Shown one piece after another: positions 35,539-45,884 of a DNA stretch of 64,000 nucleotides. The position numbers and the translations under genes are program-made. Positions within the stretch are counted from its first letter, which is position 1; each line of letters begins with the position of its first letter. The notes below the pieces were generated by a model. The model searched no databases. It was given only the letters and a program-made list of their open reading frames with translations, and was not told where the DNA came from. Source of the stretch: Rhodopseudomonas palustris (GTDB lineage Bacteria; Pseudomonadota; Alphaproteobacteria; Rhizobiales; Xanthobacteraceae); assembly GCF_003226555.1 (NCBI RefSeq), contig NZ_QKQS01000006.1, positions 165,221 to 229,220 on the forward strand. Direction: 5' to 3'.

Positions 35539-35705
35539 AGTTTCCTCGCGCTATCGGTTCGCGGTTATTCCGCGCTGTGGAAGGGTTTTGCGACGTGAAA
35601 GCATATTTGATTTTTGCGACGCGCTTGTCCATGGTCCTGCATCGATCACAGCGCGCGCACGGTAGGCAGGGTGTAGCGCGCGACACACAAAAATGGAAAC
35701 GCTGG

Positions 35706-36485
35706 ATGAGCATTTTCGATCTGAGCGGCCGCGTTGCAGTGGTCACTGGGGGCAATGGTGGTATCGGCCTCGGCATGGCCCAGGCGCTGGCCGCGGCGGG
35801 CTGCAACGTCTCGATCTGGGGACGCAACGCGGTGAAGAACCATGCCGCTGTCGCGACCATGGCGAAAGCCCCCGGCAAGGTCGACGCCCAGATCTGCGAC
35901 GTCACCGATCCGGCCTCGGTCAAGGCAGCGATGGACGCCACGCTGCAGGCGTTCGGCCGGGTCGACGGCTGCTTCGCCAATGCGGGCATCGGCGGCGGCG
36001 GCCGGCAGGCCTTCATCGACCGCACCGAAGAGCAGTGGCGCGAGATGTTCGCCACGAATCTCGACGGCGTGTTCCACGCGTTCCAGGCCGCGGCGCGGCA
36101 CATGACCGAGCGCGCCGCCGACGGTGATCCGTTCGGCCGGCTGGTCGCGACCTCGAGCCTCGCTTCGATCTTCGGCACCGCGCGCAACGAGCACTACGCG
36201 GCCACCAAGGCGGCGATCAACGCGCTGGTGCGCGCGCTCGCGGTCGAGCTAGCGCGCTACGGCATCACCGCCAACGCGATCCTGCCGGGCTGGATCAAGA
36301 GCGACATGACCGCCGGCATCATGGGCAACGACAAGTTCGTCGCCAACGTCATGCCGCGCATTCCGGTGCGCCGGTTCGGCGAGCCGGAAGACTTCGGCGG
36401 CATCGCGGTGTATCTGATGAGCAAGGCGTCGTCGTATCACACGGCCGACACCTTCGTGATCGACGGTGGCTACACCGCGTTCTGA
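35706..36485 (+). CDS. SDR family oxidoreductase
   Basis: A 259-residue classical short-chain dehydrogenase. VVTGGNGGIGLGMAQAL (about residues 10-26) binds the nucleotide, NAGIGGGG is the NNAG-like motif, and HYAATKAAINALV holds the catalytic YxxxK. The substrate helix carries NAILPGWIKSDMT. It would reduce or oxidise a hydroxyacyl-type or other secondary alcohol. The start follows ATGGAAACGCTGG; the longer open frame to 35577 is not supported. The thiolase-like gene follows after 40 bases, so the two are probably one operon. Confidence 0.86.
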   Translation: MSIFDLSGRVAVVTGGNGGIGLGMAQALAAAGCNVSIWGRNAVKNHAAVATMAKAPGKVDAQICDVTDPASVKAAMDATLQAFGRVDGCFANAGIGGGGRQAFIDRTEEQWREMFATNLDGVFHAFQAAARHMTERAADGDPFGRLVATSSLASIFGTARNEHYAATKAAINALVRALAVELARYGITANAILPGWIKSDMTAGIMGNDKFVANVMPRIPVRRFGEPEDFGGIAVYLMSKASSYHTADTFVIDGGYTAF

Positions 36486-36525
36486 CGACGCTTCCACCAA
36501 CCTGCCAAACAACAAGAAGCAACAA

Positions 36526-38040
36526 ATGCCGACCACGCTCCCGCCCGAACGCATTCCCGTCATCGCCGGTGTCGGAGAAATCGCCGACCACCCCAAGGAC
36601 ATCGCGCAAGGGCTGGAGCCGCTGGCGCTGCTCGAAGCCGCCGTGCAACGCGCCGGCGACGACAGCGCCGCGAGCCTGCTGCCGCAGATCGACTCGCTCG
36701 ACGTCGTCAATTTCCTGAGCTGGCGCTATCACGCGCCAGCCGACCAACTGGCGAGCCGGCTCGGCGTCGCACCGCGGCACTGCTTCTACGGGCCGGTCGG
36801 TGGCGAGAGCCCGATCCGCTTCATCCACGAAGCCGCACTGCGGATCGCCCGCGGCGAAGCACAGGTCGCCGTGGTCTGCGGCGCTGAGGCGCAGTCGACC
36901 GCGACCAAGGCGGCGCGCGCCAAGCTCGATCTGCCGTGGACGCCGTTCGCCCACGATGCGCCCGAGCCGAAGCGCGGCGCGGCGTTTCAGCAGCCGATCG
37001 CCTCGACGCTCGGGGTCGCGCGGCCGATCACGGTGTATCCGCTGTACGAGGCCGCAACCGCGGCGCATTGGGGCCAGACTCCGCGTCAGGCGCTCGGCGA
37101 ATCCGGCGTGCTGTGGTCACGCTACGCGGCCGAGGCCGCGCGCAATCAGAATGCCTGGATCAAGCGTGCCTTCGCGCCAAACGAGATCACCACGCCGTCG
37201 CCCGACAATCGGCTGATCGCCTGGCCCTACACCAAGCTGATGGTCGCCAATCCGAGCGTCAATTTCGGCGCCGCGGTGCTGCTCACTTCGCTGGCGAAGG
37301 CGCGCGAGGCCGGAATTCCCGAGAGCAAGCTGATCTACATCCATGGCGGCGCCTCCGCCGAAGAGCCGCGCGATTACCTCGCCCGCGATCAGTTCGTGCA
37401 GAGCCACGCGCAGAACGCCGTGCTGGAAACCATCAAGGCGATGGTCGGCGGCGACGGCCGGAGCTTCGACGCGATCGAGCTGTACTCCTGCTTCCCGGTG
37501 GTGCCGAAGATGGCGCGGCGGACGCTCGGTCTCGGCGACGACGTCGAGCCGACGGTGACCGGCGGCCTCACTTTCTTCGGCGCGCCGCTCAACACCTACA
37601 TGACGCACGCCGCCTGCGCGATGGTCCGCCGCCTGCGGGACGGCGCCAAGCTCGGCCTTTTGTACGGCCAGGGCGGCTTCGTCACCAAGCACCATGGCCT
37701 CGTCGTTTCACGCACGCCGCAGCAGCAGGCGCTGAGCGAAGACGTCAGCGTCCAGGCCAAAGCGGACGCGGCGTATGGCGTCGTGCCGCGCTTCGTCACC
37801 GAAGCGAGCGGCGACGGCACGGTCGAGACCTTCACGGTGATCTACGACGGCCGCGGCCAAGTGCAGCACGGCGTAGTGATGCTGCGCACTGCCGACAATG
37901 CCCGCGCGCTGGCACGTGTGACGGCGCAGGACCAGGCGACACTGGCGTTCCTGAGCGACATGGATCGCAGCCCAGTCGGCACGCGGGGACCGATCTCGAC
38001 CGCGGCCGACGGCGTCCTAGAGTGGCGGCACGCCGGTTAG
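36526..38040 (+). CDS. Thiolase-like acetyl-CoA acetyltransferase family protein (long form)
   Basis: A 504-residue protein of the thiolase superfamily. The N-terminal half carries the HCFYGPVGGESPIRFIHEAALRIARGEAQVA region typical of the long acetyltransferase branch. The C-terminal half has YSCFPVVPKM, FFGAPLNTYMTHAA and GLLYGQGGFVTKHHG where normal thiolases have the His and Cys motifs. An extra 100 or so residues at the end may be an OB-like or DUF35-like module (VETFTVIYDGRGQVQHGVVML). Probably a degradative thiolase or a related retro-Claisen or retro-aldol enzyme; exact reaction unknown. It follows the SDR by 40 bases. Confidence 0.82.
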   Translation: MPTTLPPERIPVIAGVGEIADHPKDIAQGLEPLALLEAAVQRAGDDSAASLLPQIDSLDVVNFLSWRYHAPADQLASRLGVAPRHCFYGPVGGESPIRFIHEAALRIARGEAQVAVVCGAEAQSTATKAARAKLDLPWTPFAHDAPEPKRGAAFQQPIASTLGVARPITVYPLYEAATAAHWGQTPRQALGESGVLWSRYAAEAARNQNAWIKRAFAPNEITTPSPDNRLIAWPYTKLMVANPSVNFGAAVLLTSLAKAREAGIPESKLIYIHGGASAEEPRDYLARDQFVQSHAQNAVLETIKAMVGGDGRSFDAIELYSCFPVVPKMARRTLGLGDDVEPTVTGGLTFFGAPLNTYMTHAACAMVRRLRDGAKLGLLYGQGGFVTKHHGLVVSRTPQQQALSEDVSVQAKADAAYGVVPRFVTEASGDGTVETFTVIYDGRGQVQHGVVMLRTADNARALARVTAQDQATLAFLSDMDRSPVGTRGPISTAADGVLEWRHAG

Positions 38041-38077
38041 TTAGGAACTTCAGAGCGACCGAGCTACACCCCATCCA

Positions 38078-38160
38078 CGTCATTGCGAGCGAAGCGAAGC
38101 AATCCAGGGACGCCGTGCACGGAGCTGGATTGCTTCGTCGCTACGCTCCTCGCAATGACG
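38078..38160. repeat. Palindromic repeat, ATTGCGAGGAGC type, copy 3
   Basis: Starts CGTCATTGCGAGCGAAGCG and ends CGCTCCTCGCAATGACG, with inner arms GAAGCAATCCAG and CTGGATTGCTTC. It lies between the convergent thiolase-like and efflux genes. Confidence 0.9.
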
Positions 38161-38208
38161 GAGAGAGGTCTTGACCGATCTCAAAGGTAGGGGATCGAAC
38201 GCAGTCTC

Positions 38209-39411
38209 CTACCCCTTCACGTCCTGCTTCTCCGAGGCCGTCGGCTTGCCGGCCTTGGCGGCGTCGTCGGCGACGACGCGGACCTTCTCGCCGTTGGCGA
38301 TGCCGTCCGGCGGCGCGACGATGATGCGATCGTCGGCGGAGAGACCGGTGGACAGTTCGATCTCGCGGCCGAGGTCGCGGGCGATGGTGACGGGCTTGAG
38401 CTGCACGCGGTCATCCGGGCCGACGGTCGCGACGCGCAGCCCGCTGCGGTTGAAGATCAGCGCCGACGCGGGAATATGCAGCGGCGCCTGATCTCGGGCC
38501 AGCGCGAGCTTCACATTGGCGAAGCCGCCCGGCATCAGTTCGCCCTTGGCATTGTCGAGCCCGAGCTGAATCCGCATCGTACCGGACGCGACATCGACCG
38601 CCTGCGACGAGGCTTCCACCGTCGCCGGGAAGGTTCGGCCGGGATATTCCGGCAGCGCGATCACGGCCTCGCCGCCGATCCGCACCAACGGCGCATAGTT
38701 CTGCGGCACGTTGACGTACACGCGCAGCTTGGCGATGTCCGACACCACGAACATCGCCGGCCCCGCGCTCGAGCCGGCGCTGATCAGCGCGCCAACGTCG
38801 GTGTTGCGCTCGGTCACGACGCCGTCGAACGGCGCGGTGATCTTCTTGTAGCCGGCCAGCGCTTCCAGCCGTTCGACATTGGCCTGGCCGGAGTTCACCG
38901 CAGCGCGCTTGGCGGCGAGATCGGCGGTGCGTTCGTCGATCTCCTGGGCCGAGACGAAGTTCGACGCCACCAGCGTCTTTCGGCGGTTCAGCGTCGCTTC
39001 CGACAGCTTCGCGCTCGCCTGCTGGCTGGTGAGATCGGCGCGCGCCTGCAACAGTTGCTGATCGAGATCCGGCGCCTCGATCTCGGCGATCACCTCGCCG
39101 GCCTTGACCTTGGCGCCGATGTCGGCGCGCCAGCTCTTCACGTAGCCGGAGACACGGGCGTAGATCGGCGCGCGCGAATAGGCTTCCAGCCGCCCCGGCA
39201 GATCGAGCGTCGTGGTCGGCACTTTGCCGTCCGGCCGCGTTACCGCCACGCTGGAAAGCGCCTGCTCGTCGGTCCAGGCCCGCAGCTCGGCGCTGCTCTT
39301 CTCGCGGGCGTTGATTCCGGTGACCACGATCGCGACCGCGCCGCAGGCGATCACGAAGCCCGCGATGCCGAGGCCGCGACGGGATCGGCGAGGCGGTTGA
39401 TCAGTGGGCAT
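38209..39411 (-). CDS. RND efflux periplasmic adaptor (membrane fusion protein)
   Basis: A 400-residue HlyD/AcrA-type adaptor. One N-terminal membrane anchor (about residues 14-34) is followed by a lipoyl half-motif (GYVKSWRADIGAKVKAGEVIAEIEAPDLD), an alpha-hairpin rich in Ala/Gln, the second lipoyl half (ITAPFDGVVTERNTDVGALI) and beta-barrel and membrane-proximal domains. It bridges the inner-membrane pump to an outer-membrane channel not encoded here. Its ATG overlaps the end of the pump gene (ATGCCCACTGA), so the pair is translationally coupled. Confidence 0.92.
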   Translation of the reverse strand: MPTDQPPRRSRRGLGIAGFVIACGAVAIVVTGINAREKSSAELRAWTDEQALSSVAVTRPDGKVPTTTLDLPGRLEAYSRAPIYARVSGYVKSWRADIGAKVKAGEVIAEIEAPDLDQQLLQARADLTSQQASAKLSEATLNRRKTLVASNFVSAQEIDERTADLAAKRAAVNSGQANVERLEALAGYKKITAPFDGVVTERNTDVGALISAGSSAGPAMFVVSDIAKLRVYVNVPQNYAPLVRIGGEAVIALPEYPGRTFPATVEASSQAVDVASGTMRIQLGLDNAKGELMPGGFANVKLALARDQAPLHIPASALIFNRSGLRVATVGPDDRVQLKPVTIARDLGREIELSTGLSADDRIIVAPPDGIANGEKVRVVADDAAKAGKPTASEKQDVKG

Positions 39412-42400
39412 GCGACGTCTCCAGAGCAGGCGCGGCATCGGACGCCCGCTGTTTCTTGTGAACCATGCTGAACACCACCGGCACGAACATCAGCGTCGCG
39501 AAGGTCGCGAACAGCAGTCCGCCGATCACGGCGCGGCCGAGCGGCGCGTTCTGCTCGCCGCCCTCGCCGAGCCCCAGCGCCATCGGCGCCATGCCGATGA
39601 TCATCGCCAGCGCCGTCATCAGCACCGGCCTGAACCGGACGAAGCCGGACTCCAGCGCCGCTTGCACCGGATCGCCGAGCACCGCATAGCGCTCGCGCGC
39701 GAACGAGATCACCAGCACGCTGTTGGCGGTGGCGACGCCCATGCACATGATCGCGCCGGTGAGCGCCGGCACCGACAGCGTGGTGCCGGTGGCGAACAGC
39801 ATCCAGACGATGCCGGCGAGCGCGGCCGGCAGCGCGGTGATGATCACGAACGGGTCGGCCCAAGATTGGAAGTTCACCACGATTAGCAGATAGATCAGCA
39901 CGATCGCGCCGAGCAGGCCGAACAGCAGCCCGGCGAAAGCGCTATTCATGGTCTCGACCTGGCCGAGCAGGACGACCGACGAGCCCTTCGGCACTTCGGC
40001 CTTGGTCTCGTCGATCACCTTGCGGATGTCGGCCGCCACCGCGCCGAGGTCGCGTCGCTGCGTGGTGGCGAAGATCTGCACCATCGTCTGGATGTCGTAT
40101 TGCGACACCACGGCATTGCCGGCCGCGCGCTTGATCTCGGCGAGACCGCCGAGAATCGGCGCGCCTGCGGCAGCCGCTCCCGAGGCCGAGATCGGAATGG
40201 TCTCGAGCTTGCTGAGCGAGTCGACGTGATATTGCGGCGTCTGCATCACGATCGAATACGACACGCCGTTGTCCGGGTTGAGGTAGTAGGTCGGCGCCAC
40301 CTGCGACGAGCCGGCGAGATTGACGACGAGGCTGTTGGTGACGTCGCGCTCGGTCAGGCCGACATATTGGGCGCGGGTGCGATCGACATCGATCTTGAAG
40401 GTCGGATTATTGGGCGACTGCTGAATGCGGGCATCGGCGACGCCGGGAATGCGCTTGATCCTGGCCAGCAGCTTGCCGGCGTAGTCGAAATTCGCCGCCA
40501 AATTGGCGCCGCGGATCTGCAGGTCGATCGGCGCCGGCGCGCCGAAATTCAGGATCTGGCTGACGATGTCGGCGGGCAGGAACGCGAAGGTCATGCCCGG
40601 GAACTGCCGCGGCAGCTGCTCGCGCATGATCTTCACATACTCCGCGGTCGGCTTGTGCTCGCCCTTCAGCTTGATCTGAATGTCGGCATCCTGGGTGCCG
40701 ATCACCCCGGTGTTGTTATAGGTCAGATTGATGCCGGAAATCGGCATGCCGACGTTGTCGGTCAGGGTTTCGATCTGGTCCGGCGGAATGATCTTGCGGA
40801 TCGCCTTCTGCACCTCGGCGAGCTGATTGGCGGTCTCCTCGATCCGGGTGCCGACCTGGGTGCGGACATGCATCAAGATCTGGCCGGAATCGACCGAGGG
40901 AAAGAAGTTGCGCCCCAGATACGGCACCAGCGCGAAAGACAGCGCGACGACGCCGAGGAAGCCGGCGACGAACACCCGGCGATGCCCCATCGCCAGCGTC
41001 AGCAGATCACCATAGCCGTGGCGGAACCGAGCGAACACGCCTTCGAATGCCTGCTGGAAGCGCACCAGCGGATTGCGCGACGGCTTCCGCCCCGCCAGGC
41101 TGTCGTGCTGGACATGCGGCTTCAGCAGATACTTGGCCATCGTCGGAACCAACGTGCGCGACAGCAGGAACGACCACGCCATCGCGAACATCACCGCTTC
41201 GGCCATCGGCACGAACAGATAGCGCGCGACTCCCTGCAGGAAGAACATCGGCACGAACACGATGCAGATGCACAGCAGCGAGACGAAGGCCGGCGTCACG
41301 ATCTGGTTGGCGCCGTCGAGGATCGCGGGCTCGACCGCCTTGCCCTGCTCCAGATGCCAATTGATGTTCTCGATCGTCACCGTGGCGTCGTCGACCAGGA
41401 TGCCGACCGCGAGCGCAAGGCCGCCGAGCGTCATGATGTTCAGCGTCTCGCCGATCGCCGACAGGCAGATGATGGCGCCGAGCACCGACAGCGGGATCGA
41501 CACCGCGATGATGACGGTGGAGCGCCAGCTTCCGAGAAACAGCAGGATCATCACGCTGGTGAGCAGCGCGGCGATCACGCCCTCGACGGCGACACCAGTA
41601 ATCGCGCCACGCACGAACACCGACTGGTCGCCGACGAACGCGACCTTCAGCGCCGCCGGCATCGCGTCCTTGACGTCCTGCACCTTCTGTTTGATGCCCG
41701 CGATGATGTCGAGCGTCGACACCGCGCCGGCCTTCAGCACCATCATCAGCACCGAGCGGTTGCCGTCGACGTGCACGATGTTGGTCTGCGGCGGATTGCC
41801 GTCGCGCACGGAGGCGACGTCGCGGATGTAGACCATCGCGCCATTCACCGCCTTGATCGGCAGATTGCCGAGTTCCTCGATCTTCAGCGGCGAGTTGTTG
41901 AGCTGGATGACGTATTCGAACTCGCCGATCTTCTGGGTGCCGACCGGCGTGATCAGGTTCTGCGCGGCCAGCGCATTGGCGACATCCTGACCGGACAGCC
42001 CGCGCGCCTGCAATGCGCTCGGATCGAGGTCGATCTGGATCTGGCGTTGCTTGCCGCCGAACGGCCACGGGATCGCCGCACCGGGGACGGTGATCAGCGG
42101 GGTGCGAAGCTGATTGATGGCGAGGTCGGCGAGGTTCTGCTCGGTCAGACCGTCGCCCGACAGCGCGAGCTGCAGGATCGGCACCGTGGATGCCGAGTAG
42201 TTCAGGATCAACGGCGGCGTCGCGCCCGGCGGCATCTGCTTGATCATGGTCTGCGAGATCGCGGTGACCTGCGCATTCGCGGTGCGGATGTCGACGTTGG
42301 GCTGAAAGAAGATCTTGACGATGCCGAACCCGCCATAGGAGTTCGCGACGATGTGCTCGATGTCGTTCACCGTGGTGGTGAGCGCGCGCTGGAACGGCGT

Positions 42401-42595
42401 GGTGATGCGCCCGGCCATCTGATCCGGCGGCAGGCCGGTATACTGCCAGACGACGCCGATCACCGGGATACGGATTTCAGGAAAGATGTCGGTGGGGGTC
42501 CGGAGCGCTGCGAGCGGGCCGACGATCAGCAGCAGCAGAGCCAGCACCACGAATGTGTACGGCCGGCTCAGTGCGATGCGGACCAGCGCGATCAT
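39401..42595 (-). CDS. RND efflux pump permease (AcrB/HAE family)
   Basis: A 1064-residue inner-membrane RND transporter with the family's twofold layout: TM1 near residues 12-30, a large porter loop, TM2-6 (about 335-470), a second loop, and TM8-12 in the last 200 residues. Conserved stretches include PPDQMAGRITTPFQRAL near the start and VAVGILVDDATVTIENI, with the paired acidic proton-relay residues, near 400. It uses the proton gradient to export a hydrophobic or amphipathic compound. No regulator is adjacent. Substrate unknown. Confidence 0.95.
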   Translation of the reverse strand: MIALVRIALSRPYTFVVLALLLLIVGPLAALRTPTDIFPEIRIPVIGVVWQYTGLPPDQMAGRITTPFQRALTTTVNDIEHIVANSYGGFGIVKIFFQPNVDIRTANAQVTAISQTMIKQMPPGATPPLILNYSASTVPILQLALSGDGLTEQNLADLAINQLRTPLITVPGAAIPWPFGGKQRQIQIDLDPSALQARGLSGQDVANALAAQNLITPVGTQKIGEFEYVIQLNNSPLKIEELGNLPIKAVNGAMVYIRDVASVRDGNPPQTNIVHVDGNRSVLMMVLKAGAVSTLDIIAGIKQKVQDVKDAMPAALKVAFVGDQSVFVRGAITGVAVEGVIAALLTSVMILLFLGSWRSTVIIAVSIPLSVLGAIICLSAIGETLNIMTLGGLALAVGILVDDATVTIENINWHLEQGKAVEPAILDGANQIVTPAFVSLLCICIVFVPMFFLQGVARYLFVPMAEAVMFAMAWSFLLSRTLVPTMAKYLLKPHVQHDSLAGRKPSRNPLVRFQQAFEGVFARFRHGYGDLLTLAMGHRRVFVAGFLGVVALSFALVPYLGRNFFPSVDSGQILMHVRTQVGTRIEETANQLAEVQKAIRKIIPPDQIETLTDNVGMPISGINLTYNNTGVIGTQDADIQIKLKGEHKPTAEYVKIMREQLPRQFPGMTFAFLPADIVSQILNFGAPAPIDLQIRGANLAANFDYAGKLLARIKRIPGVADARIQQSPNNPTFKIDVDRTRAQYVGLTERDVTNSLVVNLAGSSQVAPTYYLNPDNGVSYSIVMQTPQYHVDSLSKLETIPISASGAAAAGAPILGGLAEIKRAAGNAVVSQYDIQTMVQIFATTQRRDLGAVAADIRKVIDETKAEVPKGSSVVLLGQVETMNSAFAGLLFGLLGAIVLIYLLIVVNFQSWADPFVIITALPAALAGIVWMLFATGTTLSVPALTGAIMCMGVATANSVLVISFARERYAVLGDPVQAALESGFVRFRPVLMTALAMIIGMAPMALGLGEGGEQNAPLGRAVIGGLLFATFATLMFVPVVFSMVHKKQRASDAAPALETSHAH

Positions 42596-42627
42596 TCGTC
42601 AGGTCGTCCCCGATCGTGTGCCTTGGG

Positions 42628-42652
42628 AACGGCCGCTCCACGGAGGGCCGTT
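42628..42652 (-). promoter_or_regulatory. Hairpin in the leader of the RND efflux operon
   Basis: AACGGCC and GGCCGTT are perfect 7-base arms, extended inward by CTCC/GGAG with a single bulged base. It lies 35-60 bases ahead of the pump start codon. No T-run follows, so it is not a terminator; operator or mRNA-control roles are possible. Confidence 0.4.
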
Positions 42653-42793
42653 GTGGTGATTTACCGAAGCGCAGGCAATTAGCCAAGCGTCGCGGCGCAC
42701 AATCACCCTGCGGCAGAGCAAGATCGAAAGGGTTTTGATCGGCATTCCGGCGAGCGTCACGACAGATTGATCGCAACGCTCGCAGGGCAGGCA

Positions 42794-44485
42794 TCAGGCG
42801 GCGCGGACCGACTCCAGGAAGCTGCCGACCTCGAGCTTCAGCCGGCTGCTTTCGGTGGAGAGCGACTGAGCCGCGGACAGGACCTGCGAAGAGGCTGCGC
42901 TGGCTTCCCCGGTGCCACGTTGGACGTCGACGATATTGGAGGAGACCTGCTGAGTTCCGCGGGCCGCCTCCTGAACATTGCGGGCGATCTCCTGTGTCGC
43001 CGCGCCCTGCTCTTCGACCGCCGAGGCGATGGTTGAGGCGATCTCGGACATGCGCCCGATGATGTCGCCGATCTCCTTGATGGCGCCGACCGAGTCCTGG
43101 GTGGCGGCTTGAATGCCGTTGATCTGCTGGCTGATTTCGCCGGTCGCCTTCGCGGTCTGTTCGGCCAAGGCCTTGACCTCGGCCGCCACGACGGCGAAGC
43201 CGCGGCCGGCTTCGCCGGCCCGCGCCGCCTCGATCGTAGCGTTGAGAGCCAGCAGGTTGGTCTGGCCAGCGATGGTGTTGATCAGATCCACGACGTCGCC
43301 GATCCGCGCAGCCGCCTGGGCGAGTTCGCCGACCCGACTGTTGGTCTTGCGCGCCTGCTCCACGGCCTCGTTGGCGATCCGGGCGGAGTCCTGGACCTGA
43401 CGACTAATCTCGTTGACGGAGGACGCCATTTCCTCGGTGGCCGAGGCGACCGATTGAACGTTGTTGGATGCTTCCTCGGAGGCCGACGCCACACGGGAAG
43501 TGAATTCCCGCGAGCGCTCGGCGGTCGAGGACAGCGAGCCGGCCGAGGCCTCGAGTTCGGTCGAGGCCGACGACACCGTGTGAACGATTTCGCCAATCAT
43601 CTTCTCGAACTTGCGGGTGATGGCGTCCACCCGTTCGCCACGGGCGATCTTGGCCTCGGCCTCCTCGGCCGTGGCCGCATCGGCAGCCCTCTTGTCGATT
43701 AGCGCCTGCTTGAACACCTGCAGGACGTCAGCCATGGCGCCGATTTCGGTCTTCTCGCCCTGATGCGGGACGGTCGCCGTCAGGTCGCCGCGGCCGAGCG
43801 CCTGCATCGGCTCGATGATGGAATTGATGCCGCGGGAGACGTCGCGGATGAGAAAGAGGCCGAGGCCGATCGCAGCCAGCGTCGCGACCGACAGGATGCC
43901 GATCATCATGAAGAGAGCGGAGTGGAAGCTGTCGGAAGCCGCCTTGCTAGCTTGCGCGCCGCCCTTGTTGTTGAAGTCGATATCGCGCTGAAGCACCTCA
44001 TCGGCCTTTACGCCGACCGGGTTCACCACCTTGGCGTTGAAGTCACGAGTCTGTTCGGACACCCGCCCAATGTCCTGACGGGAGCGCGCCAGCACCTGAT
44101 CGGTGCCGCGGACGTACTCGTCCCACAGCTTCGACCATTCCTGGTAGATCGCCCGCTCTTCGGGCGAGGTGATGAGGCGCTCGTAATTGCTGCGGGCGTC
44201 GGCGAGTCTGCCCTTCACGGTATCGATGGTCTTGTCCACGGCCTGCTTGTCGTCGGCCGAGAACGACAGCAGATGCTGACGAACAACGGTGCGGTAGGTG
44301 ATGCCCGTTGCCCGCAGCTCACCCAGTGCCCTGACGCTCGGCAACCAATTGGACGCCATCTCCTCGGTATTCGCATTGATGGATTGCATTTTCAGAATGG
44401 CTACACCACCGAGGCCCGTCATCACGATGAGAAGCGAAGCCAGGACAGTGGTGATTTTGGCGCGGATCGAAAGGCGATCGAACAT
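42794..44485 (-). CDS. Methyl-accepting chemotaxis protein
   Basis: A 563-residue chemoreceptor. TM1 is at about residues 12-32, followed by a four-helix-bundle ligand domain (about 33-190), TM2 (about 192-214), HAMP, and a long coiled-coil signalling domain. The hairpin tip carries [20 protein letters not shown], the CheA/CheW contact site. No C-terminal pentapeptide for CheR docking is present. The start at 44485 has an AGGGAACG site; the longer open frame to 44611 lacks support. No che genes are nearby, so it feeds an unlinked system. The ligand is unknown. Confidence 0.92.
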   Translation of the reverse strand: MFDRLSIRAKITTVLASLLIVMTGLGGVAILKMQSINANTEEMASNWLPSVRALGELRATGITYRTVVRQHLLSFSADDKQAVDKTIDTVKGRLADARSNYERLITSPEERAIYQEWSKLWDEYVRGTDQVLARSRQDIGRVSEQTRDFNAKVVNPVGVKADEVLQRDIDFNNKGGAQASKAASDSFHSALFMMIGILSVATLAAIGLGLFLIRDVSRGINSIIEPMQALGRGDLTATVPHQGEKTEIGAMADVLQVFKQALIDKRAADAATAEEAEAKIARGERVDAITRKFEKMIGEIVHTVSSASTELEASAGSLSSTAERSREFTSRVASASEEASNNVQSVASATEEMASSVNEISRQVQDSARIANEAVEQARKTNSRVGELAQAAARIGDVVDLINTIAGQTNLLALNATIEAARAGEAGRGFAVVAAEVKALAEQTAKATGEISQQINGIQAATQDSVGAIKEIGDIIGRMSEIASTIASAVEEQGAATQEIARNVQEAARGTQQVSSNIVDVQRGTGEASAASSQVLSAAQSLSTESSRLKLEVGSFLESVRAA

Positions 44486-44785
44486 CGACGTTCCCTGATG
44501 ATTCTGGAAAGCGCGCCGCCCTGCCCCAACGGCTGACTCCGCGCGGCGACCTCTGCCGCCATTGCTGAAGTAGTACGACAATCCTAACTCCCGCCTTAAG
44601 ATTGGAACCACGCAGGGGAAGTTTTTGCTTGTAACTACTTCGGGTCATCATCGTCGTCAGTCCGAGCTAACAGGAAGAGGCCTGCAGCGGGCCGGTCGAC
44701 CTCCTCAATTCCGATCGGGAAGCTTCGGTGAGCCGACCGGCATGGCATGCGCTGCTTGACTAGCGGCTCAAATGAAAGGCAGGCG
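44486..44785. other. Gap of about 300 bases between chemoreceptor and isomerase genes
   Basis: It should hold the promoter of the chemoreceptor gene and the 3' end of the isomerase transcript. I see no terminator hairpin, repeat or gene that I can support. Confidence 0.5.
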
Positions 44786-45568
44786 TCAGGCTCCGAGCGC
44801 TCGATACGGCGCGAACCAGCCGAGCCCGTCGACGGTGCCGCCACGCGGCCGATATTCAGCGCCGACGAAGCCGCCGTAACCGAGCCGGTCGAGCTCGGCA
44901 AACAGGAAGGGATAGTTCAGCTCCTCGCCGTCCGGCTCGTGCCGGGACGGCACGCTGGCGATCTGGATGTGGCTGACGATCGGCAGCAGCGCCCGCAGCC
45001 GCATGGTGACGTCGCCGTGCAGGATCTGGCAATGGTAGCAGTCGAACTGCAGCTTCAGATTCGGGATGGCGAGTTCGCGGACCAGGCCGGCGGCATAGTC
45101 GACATCGTCGAGGAAATAGCCCGGCGCATCCCGATGGTTGAGAGGTTCGATCAGCACATCGATTCCGTGCGGCGCAAAGAAGTGCGCCGCGACCGCCAGC
45201 GACCGCCGAAACGCCAGCGCGGCTGCACCGTCGCTGCGGTCGGCATTGCCGGCCAGCAGATGCAGCCGCTTGACCCCGGTCGCGAGCGCATAGGGCAGCG
45301 CCGTGTGCAGGCTGCGCTGCAGTTCGTCGAACTTGTCGGGCCGGGCCGCAAATCCCTTTTCGCCCGCCGCCCAATCGCCCGGCGGCAGGTTGAACAGCGC
45401 CTGCGTCAGGTGATTGCGCTGCAGCCGCTCGGCGATCGCGGTCGGCTCGACCGCATAGGGAAACAGAAACTCGACCGCATCGAACCCCGCCGCCCGCGCT
45501 GCATCGAAGCGATCCAGAAAGGCGTGCTCGGTGAACATCAGGCTGAGATTGGCGGCGAAGCGCGGCAT
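44786..45568 (-). CDS. hyi: Hydroxypyruvate isomerase-like TIM-barrel protein
   Basis: A 260-residue AP-endonuclease-2-type TIM barrel. It matches hydroxypyruvate isomerase by its start (MPRFAANLSLMFTE), the EFLFPY strand, LNLPPGDWAAGEKG-like segment (read as NLPPGDWAAG), VLIEPLNHRDAPGYF with the metal-binding Glu, and LQFDCYHCQ and GAEYRPR strands. It would interconvert hydroxypyruvate and tartronate semialdehyde. The other glyoxylate-pathway genes (gcl, glxR) are not adjacent, so the reaction is inferred from family similarity. The ATG at 45568 is used, with a GAGGA element 12 bases upstream. Confidence 0.83.
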   Translation of the reverse strand: MPRFAANLSLMFTEHAFLDRFDAARAAGFDAVEFLFPYAVEPTAIAERLQRNHLTQALFNLPPGDWAAGEKGFAARPDKFDELQRSLHTALPYALATGVKRLHLLAGNADRSDGAAALAFRRSLAVAAHFFAPHGIDVLIEPLNHRDAPGYFLDDVDYAAGLVRELAIPNLKLQFDCYHCQILHGDVTMRLRALLPIVSHIQIASVPSRHEPDGEELNYPFLFAELDRLGYGGFVGAEYRPRGGTVDGLGWFAPYRALGA

Positions 45569-45629
45569 CGGATGACATCCTCGGGAGACACGTGACTTTA
45601 GCGGATTCGAACTTGATGCAGCGCTGTCA

Positions 45630-45884
45630 TCATCGGAGCATCGCATCATAGTCGGCGTGGCTGCCAATCCAGAACCACAACAGCCCCTCGTCCACCGGCA
45701 CAGCAAGCGCCCGGTAACCAAGGCCAACCCTCACCGAATACAGATTGCCGACTTTCTTGAAATGCAGCGATGGATGACTGGCATCGGCCTTCAACAGCGC
45801 AAAGTTCTTGTCGGCGAGAGCGCGGATCGGCTGGGGCAACGCCCGATAGGCCGTCCAAAATCTGGAGCTGGCAAAATGCCTCAC
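45630..45884 (-). CDS. RelE/ParE-superfamily toxin-like protein
   Basis: An 84-residue basic protein with the fold pattern of RelE/ParE-type toxins: RFWTAYRALPQPIRALADKN helix, then KADASHPSLHFKKVGNLYSVRVGLGYRALA strands. The end (WFWIGSHADYDAML) has the His-x-x-Tyr often seen near the toxin active site. Its ATG overlaps the stop of the preceding small gene by 4 bases, the arrangement of an antitoxin-toxin pair. It would act as an mRNA interferase or gyrase inhibitor; which one is not shown. Confidence 0.75.
   Translation of the reverse strand: MRHFASSRFWTAYRALPQPIRALADKNFALLKADASHPSLHFKKVGNLYSVRVGLGYRALAVPVDEGLLWFWIGSHADYDAMLR

Noticed and set aside
40100-42682. 860-codon plus-strand frame
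   Set aside because: Shadow of the RND pump gene.
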